Of a DNA stretch of 64,000 bases, positions 26,328 through 33,088 are shown piece by piece (positions within the stretch are counted from its first letter, which is position 1; the number at the start of each line of letters is the position of its first letter). The notes below the pieces were generated by a model that searched no databases, was not told the DNA's origin, and worked only from the letters and a program-made list of their open reading frames with translations. Origin of the DNA: a virus; IMG/VR virus record IMGVR_UViG_3300034102_002082, positions 62,001 through 126,000 of that record; one strand, written 5' to 3'. A program made the position numbers and the translations under genes.

Positions 26328-27731
26328 TTAACCTTCCTGTATATTTTTCTTGATATCAGCTAACGTGTATTCTTTCATGATCTCGCCATTTTCAAATACA
26401 GTTACTAATTCATCACCAATTTCTGGATATTCATGTAGCTGGACAGTTTTGTATTCTCCGTTGATTTTGATCAATTTTATTTTGCCTTTCTTCGAACGCT
26501 TACCGCTATCTGTTATTGGATCTTTAAAGATATCGATCCATTTTCCGTCTACCTTTGCGGCACATGCCTTGAACGCAAATTTACACGTATCGCGATCTAC
26601 ATTTTTAACAAGTAAGCCACCACCAGAACCAACGGTTAAATTATCTGCACTCCAGCCCAATTTAACTATATGTTCATACAGGGAATTAATCGTTGTGGGT
26701 TCCATTCCATCTCCCTGTATTACGCCGACATGTGGATCTAATACCTTATAACCACCAGTGTTGACTGTTCCTCCAAATTTATTCCATAAGATTTCGAGAA
26801 CCTTCGGGATGACATCAAAGAAATCACCCGAATCTGGTCGAATTACTAGCTTACCATTGCGGTTAATAACTTCATCTCGCAATACACCGCCCCAGATGTT
26901 TTCACAGCAGTTATAGATATTATATGTATCACTAACACATGCTATCGGTCCTTCTGGATACTGTTTTAGGAAATTTCTACACGCATCGACCTCATGCTCT
27001 CGACCAAAAGAACATAGAACCGAGTGTTCTGTTGCTGGTATAGAGAATCCACACATACCGGAACTGTAATTCTTTTGTAGCATTCGCACGCCGGATACGG
27101 TATCTGTTCCCATAAATGACAATAAATGAGCAGCAGCACCGATTGCAGAATGTTCTTCGCAGGTTGTTCCACGATAGGAAAAATCGTGACAACGGAAATC
27201 AATAGATTCCGGTGTTCCAGATTGTTTCAAATGATTGACGATATCTTGCTTGATGTTATTAGACTGTGTTGCGATTGTTATGGAATACCAAATCTTCAGT
27301 AACAATGTCTCGATGAAATTAGTTAACCAGTAACATTTTTCGTCTGTATTTTCTACTGTTACCAATACATTTCCGGTCGCGATAATCGCACCTTCCTTTA
27401 CTGCTTTTATACGTAATGGTAGTTTTCCTCCACAATTATCTCGGATATACTCCCATGCTGCTCGGTTGAATACATCCTTTCTTCCAAAGTGTTCTTCCCA
27501 GAATGCCTGCGCCTCATCAATTTTCTCCGTAGTAACTTGTACACCAGAAATTATCTTCAGGTAATACTGAAGCCCAAAGAAGACCGTTTTATTAAATCTT
27601 CCTCCACGGGACTCTAGGTAACTTAGCATTATCTCAAGTTTTGGACAATAAGCATTAATGTGGGATATTTTATAGCTATCCGTACAAAGCAAGAGGTTAA
27701 TATTTTCTTTATTTTTATATGTAGTTGTCAT
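26328..27731 (-). CDS. nadV: Nicotinamide phosphoribosyltransferase (NAMPT/NadV)
   Basis: A 467-residue enzyme that makes NMN from nicotinamide and PRPP. Family marks: LLLCTDSYKISH (13-24), ESRGG (40-44), FFGLQYYL (51-58), FRCHDFSYRGTT (179-190), SIPATEHSVL (230-239, including the catalytic-site His) and VIRPDSGDFFDV (296-307). I use the ATG at 27731 rather than an in-frame GTG at 27743 because the GTG lies in the -10 region of the promoter. It is 7 nt upstream of the CinA-NMNAT gene. Phage NAMPT plus NMNAT has been described as a way to restore NAD after host defences deplete it. Confidence 0.95.
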   Translation of the reverse strand: MTTTYKNKENINLLLCTDSYKISHINAYCPKLEIMLSYLESRGGRFNKTVFFGLQYYLKIISGVQVTTEKIDEAQAFWEEHFGRKDVFNRAAWEYIRDNCGGKLPLRIKAVKEGAIIATGNVLVTVENTDEKCYWLTNFIETLLLKIWYSITIATQSNNIKQDIVNHLKQSGTPESIDFRCHDFSYRGTTCEEHSAIGAAAHLLSFMGTDTVSGVRMLQKNYSSGMCGFSIPATEHSVLCSFGREHEVDACRNFLKQYPEGPIACVSDTYNIYNCCENIWGGVLRDEVINRNGKLVIRPDSGDFFDVIPKVLEILWNKFGGTVNTGGYKVLDPHVGVIQGDGMEPTTINSLYEHIVKLGWSADNLTVGSGGGLLVKNVDRDTCKFAFKACAAKVDGKWIDIFKDPITDSGKRSKKGKIKLIKINGEYKTVQLHEYPEIGDELVTVFENGEIMKEYTLADIKKNIQEG

Positions 27732-27739
27732 GATTTCTA

Positions 27740-27768
27740 TCACTACACCAACTATCGTGATATGTCAA
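27740..27768 (-). promoter_or_regulatory. Promoter of the NAD salvage genes
   Basis: TTGACA (27768-27763), 17 nt, TAGTGA (27745-27740), 8 nt before the ATG. The -35 is perfect and the -10 weak. Confidence 0.45.
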
Positions 27769-28723
27769 GTGTATTTTTGATTTCTGTTGCGTACCATCCC
27801 TTTGATGGTCCACGCAAAACTCTTCTTCCTACTTTTCCGGCATTTGTCAATAATGTTGGGTGCTTTATTCCTCTCGATTTACAAAATTCAACTAAATTAC
27901 CATCAACAAAATACACATTGTCGTTGTTATCTACTATTTTCCATTTTTTTGCTTTTGGGTTTTTGCTTCCCTTAAATCTACCCAATTCCTTTAATTTATT
28001 TGATATATGAATTTTTTCTTCGGTTGTACATTTTCTTCCAAGAGTCGGGTGACCATTTTTAGCAAATGCTTCTCGTAACTTTCTTTTATGTTCCTCCGAA
28101 GAATTTCGTTTTATGATTTTATTTGTGTGTTCCGCTCTCTCTGCTTCCGATAATGTTGCATACCAGTTCTTTACTTTCTCAGAATGTAACTTTTTTTGTT
28201 CATCTGTCCACTTTTTTCCAAACATTGCATTTTTATCTCCGATATGGGATAGTCTTTGTAATTCTAGATGTTCCGGTGTTCGTTTATAATAATGTGCTGG
28301 ATGTAGTTCCCCTTTTAGTCCGTACATACTATTTTTTTCTCCTGATGTGTCTGGTCTAAAGTCCCCACCATCTGTTAGATTAGTTAACGGACCCATATTT
28401 AAATCTCGTCTTCCTATTTTCGATATAAGCTCAATCTCTATACGTTTTGACTCATCTACTGTCAAATTCTCGTGGATTTTTATTATTATCGGATCGACGC
28501 CATATGAAAGGATGCTTTTTATTCTATAGAACTTATGAAAGTTTCCTGTTCTTATTGATTTTTTTCTCTGTGCTTCTACTAGATGGTCTTTATATCTATT
28601 TCTTTTTCCTATACCAACATAAAATGGCTCATATTGGTATTTTAAATCTTGATATTCGAAATTTCCTGTTTTTGTCGGATCGAAATAAATATAAACGTAA
28701 TTGATATTGTCATTAATTGTCAT
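27752..28723 (-). CDS. GIY-YIG homing endonuclease between NAMPT and Nudix genes
   Basis: A 323-residue protein. The nuclease core is a variant: YVYIYFDP, then PFYVGIGKRNRYKDHL and a downstream RIEIELISKIG. NUMOD3-like DNA-binding motifs follow (GEKNSMYGLKGE, NAMFGKKWTDEQKKLHSEK, PTLGRKCTTEEKIH), and a C-terminal DNA-binding helix (NLVEFCKSRGIKHPTLL). It interrupts what is otherwise a compact NAD-related gene run on the same strand. The start is preceded by ATATTTATCATAT. Confidence 0.85.
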   Translation of the reverse strand: MTINDNINYVYIYFDPTKTGNFEYQDLKYQYEPFYVGIGKRNRYKDHLVEAQRKKSIRTGNFHKFYRIKSILSYGVDPIIIKIHENLTVDESKRIEIELISKIGRRDLNMGPLTNLTDGGDFRPDTSGEKNSMYGLKGELHPAHYYKRTPEHLELQRLSHIGDKNAMFGKKWTDEQKKLHSEKVKNWYATLSEAERAEHTNKIIKRNSSEEHKRKLREAFAKNGHPTLGRKCTTEEKIHISNKLKELGRFKGSKNPKAKKWKIVDNNDNVYFVDGNLVEFCKSRGIKHPTLLTNAGKVGRRVLRGPSKGWYATEIKNTLDISR

Positions 28724-28755
28724 ATATGATAAATATATGACAATCGTAGATTATA

Positions 28756-29202
28756 TCAATAATTTTTTAAAAATGGTATTAACATATCCATTAAATGTTT
28801 ATGTTCATGTACAACCATATCGGTTGATAGGTCATAAGTACTTTCCCATTTTACGGATTCGATATCGTCATTTGCTACTGGCTCTCCTCCTTTATATTTG
28901 CATAGATAAAATATTGTCTTTATGCAATCTTGTGTATTTCGATATCTTTCATCGTCGATTTTAGCAGTACCCAAATAAATCAAATCTGAAGTAGTTACGA
29001 TTAATCCTGTCTCTTCTTCTAACTCTCGTACTGCGTCGGCTTCGAACGAGTCATTTTTTGGATCAGAAAATCCACCAACGAACCTATATAAATTTTGTTT
29101 TGGTTTTTTTGCTAGAAGTACTCTATTAAGGACATGATCATAGACGGCGATATCTACGGTAGTAAAACAAGTTGGGTATTTAAAAATTTTAGTATTTTCC
29201 AT
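28756..29202 (-). CDS. Nudix hydrolase
   Basis: A 148-residue enzyme with the Nudix signature FVGGFSDPKNDSFEADAVRE followed by LEEETGL (41-67). The core REL-EEETGL is intact; the loop before it is one residue longer than the standard GX5E spacing. GGF plus DP is reminiscent of the Nudix domains attached to some NMNATs, which act on ADP-ribose or NAD-like substrates. Together with the neighbouring NAMPT and NMNAT genes this favours ADP-ribose or NAD-related hydrolysis, but substrate cannot be read from sequence. It has its own promoter 6 nt upstream of the ATG. Confidence 0.85.
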   Translation of the reverse strand: MENTKIFKYPTCFTTVDIAVYDHVLNRVLLAKKPKQNLYRFVGGFSDPKNDSFEADAVRELEEETGLIVTTSDLIYLGTAKIDDERYRNTQDCIKTIFYLCKYKGGEPVANDDIESVKWESTYDLSTDMVVHEHKHLMDMLIPFLKNY

Positions 29203-29208
29203 ACACCA

Positions 29209-29236
29209 ACGTTACCAGTAAAAGTAAAATTGTCAA
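29209..29236 (-). promoter_or_regulatory. Promoter of the Nudix gene
   Basis: TTGACA (29236-29231), 16 nt, TAACGT (29214-29209), 6 nt, ATG. It lies at the very end of the upstream VWA gene's 3' side, only 30 nt being available. Confidence 0.5.
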
Positions 29237-31011
29237 GAAACTTTTTTATTCCGCAATATTTTGTTGGTGATTGTTTTCGAAACTGTTATAATTTCTTTAA
29301 CGTCTATGAAATTAGAATCCTTCCCATACATCATAGAAAAAGCTAGTCTTTCTGCATTATCTTCCCCTATATAATAACACAACGAGAGTAAATTCTTATC
29401 TCGTTGCATTCTGGTAAAATATTGTTTCGTCTTTGCTATTGCTTGTGCTCCACAAAAATTAATTCCAGTTTTTTGGAAATATGGCATACCATCAGAAAAA
29501 TTTATAAAAATAGAATCTAATTCGTGATTTGATTCCGGTATTACCGATGATATTAATGGGAATAATAATCCTTCGGGTGTACCCCCACCTGGATGTAATA
29601 GAGGGAATAAAGAGTAAACTTTATTGAACTTGTCTTTTCTACTATCGTATGCGATAACTAAACACGGATAATTATCATCCCTCTTTATCGTGGTTCTAAA
29701 ACTAATTACGACTTCTACATTTTCCGTTACCGATGTTGCTTTCGCTATCGCTACCGCACATATGATTGAATTTTTCCATTTCCCATAATCATTTTCACTC
29801 ATAGATCCACTGGCGTCTATTGATATATGGATATGACATTTTTTGTAAGATTCTGTTTTTGATCTGGTGAATATCCTATCATTCCCAGTTCCGACAGAAA
29901 ATAACAACCTCTTATCTATTTTTCCGGATACCTGTCTATTGGTCAATGTTTTATTGATTTCCCCTCGTATTTTCCATTTGCTTGCCAATATTTTTCCCAA
30001 AACTATTCCGCTATTAACGGATTCTATTCCTATGTTTCCTTTCGAGAAACTAGAATATTTTGCGATAGGCAAATCCAATGATGATAAATTTCCAGCATTT
30101 ATATTTTTTATTAGTATGCATTTTATGTCATTTTCTAATTTAAATTCATCTGAATATTTCGATTCCTTTTGTTGTGGTTCTTTATCTGTTGGTTGTTTAT
30201 CTTCTCCATCTTCTAGTTTTTCGTAATTACCCTCGACCCATTCTTCACACTTATTTAGTATATCGCCACTATCTCCACCATTACTTTTAGATTCAGATTC
30301 TATTTTTTCTATATTTCGTAATAGTATCAATAATATATTTTTGGCTACGTCCAAACGATCTATCGGTTTTATTAGTCTATTTATATTATCCAAATCCAAT
30401 TCATTGTAAATTTCTTCTAGCCCATTCAACGCGGATAAGTCGGTAGATTTGTTGGTTAGATTTATTATTCTGAACATGTATGAATCTATCGATTCATCAC
30501 GGAATTCGTTTGAACTTAGTGTCATTCCTATTTTTTTATTATTCCAGAATCTGTTATATAAATCTACGTAATATCCTCGATATCCTATAAACTTATCATA
30601 CGCCCAATTATCTATAAACCTATCTTCAACATAATTCAGTAATTTTTTATATATCTTAGAAATTTCCCCAATATCTATTTTCTTCTCTTTTGCTATTTGT
30701 GATGCTTCTTTTGGTATTTTCATCCATAAGGTCTTGAATATATCAAAATTCGTATGGAGAATATGACAAGATTCATGTAAGATTATACCTACTGTAGAAT
30801 CCAAACTATCAACACTAAAATCCTCGTCTATCCATATACTTTTACCATCAGTATAATTTTTCTCTCCCTTGAATTGGACGGGTATTTCTTTTTCCGTTAT
30901 TATCTTTACGAAGTTTTTTATCGCTGATCGATATAGTTCTCTACGATTTTCAATGGGTATATCTTCATTAAATATCTCATCACTTATCCAGAAATTTGTT
31001 TCCGAATTCAT
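29233..31011 (-). CDS. Putative metallopeptidase plus VWA-like protein (DUF2201-type)
   Basis: A 592-residue protein. The N-terminal part has a zinc-type motif ILHESCHILH (HESCH at 79-83), as in the DUF2201 N-terminal metallopeptidase-like domain. A charged, Gln/Lys-rich linker runs from about 240 to 295. The C-terminal part is VWA-like with the MIDAS motif SIDASGSMS (397-405), then PGGGTPEG and FINFSDGMP. It starts 1 nt after the AAA ATPase C-fragment stop, so the two are coupled. MoxR-type AAA and VWA proteins commonly work in pairs as chaperones or metal-insertion machines. The phage role is unknown. Confidence 0.8.
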   Translation of the reverse strand: MNSETNFWISDEIFNEDIPIENRRELYRSAIKNFVKIITEKEIPVQFKGEKNYTDGKSIWIDEDFSVDSLDSTVGIILHESCHILHTNFDIFKTLWMKIPKEASQIAKEKKIDIGEISKIYKKLLNYVEDRFIDNWAYDKFIGYRGYYVDLYNRFWNNKKIGMTLSSNEFRDESIDSYMFRIINLTNKSTDLSALNGLEEIYNELDLDNINRLIKPIDRLDVAKNILLILLRNIEKIESESKSNGGDSGDILNKCEEWVEGNYEKLEDGEDKQPTDKEPQQKESKYSDEFKLENDIKCILIKNINAGNLSSLDLPIAKYSSFSKGNIGIESVNSGIVLGKILASKWKIRGEINKTLTNRQVSGKIDKRLLFSVGTGNDRIFTRSKTESYKKCHIHISIDASGSMSENDYGKWKNSIICAVAIAKATSVTENVEVVISFRTTIKRDDNYPCLVIAYDSRKDKFNKVYSLFPLLHPGGGTPEGLLFPLISSVIPESNHELDSIFINFSDGMPYFQKTGINFCGAQAIAKTKQYFTRMQRDKNLLSLCYYIGEDNAERLAFSMMYGKDSNFIDVKEIITVSKTITNKILRNKKVS

Positions 31012-31012
31012 T

Positions 31013-31750
31013 TTAAAATAACTTTTTAGGTAACTTTTTTCCGCTTACATATTTCTGACAAAGTTGTTTTATAAAAGTTCTTTCGCTAGTATCACCACCA
31101 TCACCCGAGAAAGTTGAATAAACTACGTTTTCCAATACTTCACTCACAGAGAATCCATCGTCTAACATCTCACCCATTTCTACGGATGTTCTCGTTGATA
31201 TGTAGCTAGTTATTCTAGAGTCTGGTTTTTTAAATTCTGCGCGTATTTCATAGCTAATTTGTGATATGCATTTTATATCTTCTTTATCTAAATCGGGATA
31301 TTTAGAGAATAGTAAATCATACTCTTCTTCAGCATCCAAGGTTTCAATCTCAATCTTTACTGGAAATCTATCCATTAATGCTCTATCCATTATTCTGGTA
31401 GATGTGTATTCAGTTCCTATATTCGCCGTACTGATAAATGATACACCTTCAGCTACTTTTACCAATTCGGAATCTTCCTTTTCATCCAATCGAACGCATC
31501 TTTGGATTGGATCTAGTATAGGAAGAATTATATTCCAACCATCTGGATGGCATCTGCTCAATTCATCAAGCAATATTACTGCTCCTTCTGTTCGTATAGC
31601 CCGTATGAATGCAGACTCGTTAAATAGGGTTCCTTGGTCTTTAACAAGGTGAGTGTTACCAATCAGTACCGATCTAGGGTCTTGAGTACTTCCTAAGTTT
31701 ACACACATTAGATTTTTTTTTATTTTATATCGTATTTTAAATTTTTTCAT
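31013..31750 (-). CDS. MoxR/CobS-like AAA ATPase, C-terminal fragment (Walker B, sensor 1, Arg finger)
   Basis: A 245-residue fragment that begins just before the second conserved strand of a MoxR-type ATPase: MCVNLGSTQDPRSVLIG (15-31). Walker B is VILLDELSRCHP (58-69), sensor 1 FISTAN (105-110) and the arginine-finger segment DRALMDRFP (122-130). It has no Walker A. That motif is encoded at 32529-32777, on the other side of an antisense GIY-YIG gene. The ATG at 31750 follows a palindromic TATATTTATATAAATATA immediately, suggesting independent expression. It is coupled to the VWA gene. It may assemble with the N-fragment into one working ATPase, or be a decaying gene. Confidence 0.8.
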   Translation of the reverse strand: MKKFKIRYKIKKNLMCVNLGSTQDPRSVLIGNTHLVKDQGTLFNESAFIRAIRTEGAVILLDELSRCHPDGWNIILPILDPIQRCVRLDEKEDSELVKVAEGVSFISTANIGTEYTSTRIMDRALMDRFPVKIEIETLDAEEEYDLLFSKYPDLDKEDIKCISQISYEIRAEFKKPDSRITSYISTRTSVEMGEMLDDGFSVSEVLENVVYSTFSGDGGDTSERTFIKQLCQKYVSGKKLPKKLF

Positions 31751-31768
31751 TATATTTATATAAATATA
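31751..31768. promoter_or_regulatory. 18-nt perfect palindrome between divergent genes, candidate bidirectional promoter
   Basis: TATATTTATATAAATATA is identical to its reverse complement and contains the T4 late-promoter sequence TATAAATA in both directions. The leftward ATG of the ATPase fragment follows directly, and the rightward endonuclease ATG lies 14 nt away with an AGGA ribosome site. Confidence 0.5.
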
Positions 31769-31782
31769 GACTAGGAACGAAA

Positions 31783-32532
31783 ATGACACAATATATTATT
31801 TACGCTTTATTAGATACCTCTAGACCTATTAATTTGACGTTAGGTGAATTCATATTTGATTATGTTCCTATCTACATAGGAAGAGGAATTAGATTATCTA
31901 GACCATACACACATATTAGACGAGCATTAAATGGTGATACGAGAACAAAAATTAGAGCAAAGGTAAAGCAATTGGTAGACAGTGGTGTGGAAGTAAGACC
32001 CGTGTGTTTAAAAACCCAATTAAATAAAAAAGCCGCAGATGATATTGAAGTTGACTTAATATTTAAACTTAAAAGAGTAAATGAAGGTGGTACTTTATAT
32101 AACGTATGTGACGGTGGGGATGGTGGTGACACATTTACAAATAATATAAATAAAGAAGAGATTAGAAAGAAACTTATGGGGAGAATGCCATGGAACAAGG
32201 GACTGACAAAAAATACAGACGACGTTGTTCGTTCCGTATCAATAAAGAATAAGAATAATTTAATAAATGGGAATCTGGTTGCGCCATCGTTTAAGGGAAG
32301 AAAACATTCACAAGAAACAATAGATAAGTTGAGTAATATGCGAATTGGTGTAAAATTAGGAAAATATAAACCACGAGTAAGTCTTAAGAAATATATTTTA
32401 ACATCTCCCACTGGAGAGACTATAATATCAAATGGACAAAAAGAATTTTATAATTTACTTACTAATATGAATTTAAGTATATATAAATTAAAACTTGGTA
32501 AGCATGTCGGTTGGACATTAACTACCAACTAA
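31783..32532 (+). CDS. GIY-YIG homing endonuclease inserted antisense within a AAA ATPase gene
   Basis: A 249-residue protein with a GIY-YIG-type core (YIIYALLDT and VPIYIGRGIRLSRPYTHIRR), an ELI-like acidic region (DDIEVDLIFKL), a NUMOD3 motif (SFKGRKHSQETIDKLSNM) and a C-terminal DNA-binding part (ILTSPTGETIISNGQKEF). It is rightward while everything around it is leftward, and it sits between the Walker A and Walker B halves of one ATPase. Its stop overlaps the stop of the N-fragment by 4 nt. It is preceded by a good AGGA site. Confidence 0.85.
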   Translation: MTQYIIYALLDTSRPINLTLGEFIFDYVPIYIGRGIRLSRPYTHIRRALNGDTRTKIRAKVKQLVDSGVEVRPVCLKTQLNKKAADDIEVDLIFKLKRVNEGGTLYNVCDGGDGGDTFTNNINKEEIRKKLMGRMPWNKGLTKNTDDVVRSVSIKNKNNLINGNLVAPSFKGRKHSQETIDKLSNMRIGVKLGKYKPRVSLKKYILTSPTGETIISNGQKEFYNLLTNMNLSIYKLKLGKHVGWTLTTN

Positions 32533-32777
32533 ATTTCTGTTTCTTCTATTATTTCTATCGATTTATCTAATTTCATTTTCATAAGTTCATCTTCAGTAAC
32601 TATCTTCTCGTGAATTATATTACTGATAGCTTCCGCCGCTTTTATCGCTGCTAATGTTTTTCCAGATCCACTCATCCCATATAATAATACATTTTTTCCT
32701 TTATTGATTGCCCAAATAAGGTATTTCCAGTGTGCCTCATTTATTTTTAGATCTTTTGGTATCGGTGGAATTTTCAT
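32529..32777 (-). CDS. MoxR/CobS-like AAA ATPase, N-terminal fragment (Walker A)
   Basis: An 82-residue fragment carrying KGKNVLLYGMSGSGKTLAA (26-44), a standard Walker A for a MoxR/CobS-type ATPase, followed by a helix (IKAAEAISNII) and a charged tail (DELMKMKLDKSIEIIEETEI) that may be new sequence created by the insertion. The remaining motifs are in the 31013-31750 fragment. The ATG is preceded by ATATTTATACACTATAT and a terminator closes the upstream unit, so it seems to be transcribed separately. Confidence 0.75.
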   Translation of the reverse strand: MKIPPIPKDLKINEAHWKYLIWAINKGKNVLLYGMSGSGKTLAAIKAAEAISNIIHEKIVTEDELMKMKLDKSIEIIEETEI

Positions 32778-32795
32778 ATATAGTGTATAAATATA

Positions 32796-32827
32796 AAACC
32801 CGCTCCTTTTGAGAGCGGGTTTCTTTT
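32796..32827 (-). terminator. Terminator between the small frameshifted gene and the AAA N-fragment
   Basis: AAACCCGCTC and GAGCGGGTTT form a 10-bp GC-rich stem with a 7-nt loop. T-rich runs flank both sides (TTTTATATTTAT leftward, CTTTTTG rightward), so it could act in either direction. The genes before it run leftward. Confidence 0.88.
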
Positions 32828-32842
32828 TGTTTGGTTTATATG

Positions 32843-33087
32843 TTATTTAAATATTGAATCTAACGTGTTTATAAAATCTAAAATATCATTCTTAAATTGA
32901 TTTTCTCTGGTCTTGTCAACTTCTAATTCGTCTAGATAATTCTTTAGCATTGGCGATACTGTTTCCTTATTAAACTTTAACATGTATGGAACATATTGTT
33001 TATACTTTTGGTGTGATTTATATGATATGATCTTTTTATTTAGATAATCTAGTAATTGATTAACTGATTTTCATCTTCTAGTAACAT
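32843..33087 (-). CDS. Small gene apparently broken by a frameshift
   Basis: Leftward, ATG at 33087 follows the upstream stop by 1 nt and reads MLLEDENQLINY before a TAG. One frame away, an open stretch runs to TAA at 32843 without an early ATG and looks coding (QLLDYLNKKIISYKSHQKYK, then KQYVPYMLKFNKETVSPMLK). Re-reading one base in the AAAA run at 33068-33071 joins them into an 81-residue, helical, Lys-rich protein. It could be a true mutation, a sequencing error or programmed -1 frameshifting. No family recognised. Confidence 0.5.
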
Positions 33088-33088
33088 A

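Noticed and set aside
26992-27202. Overlapping leftward frames of 66 and 78 codons inside NAMPT
   Set aside because: Shadow frames of the strongly conserved NAMPT gene.
31872-32411. 179-codon leftward frame across the endonuclease
   Set aside because: If real it might bridge the two ATPase halves, but its sequence shows no AAA motif and it is a shadow of the GIY-YIG gene.
31751-32528. Group I intron carrying the endonuclease in the ATPase gene
   Set aside because: The endonuclease is antisense, both halves have their own start and stop, and no intron core pairing or conserved splice context was recognised.
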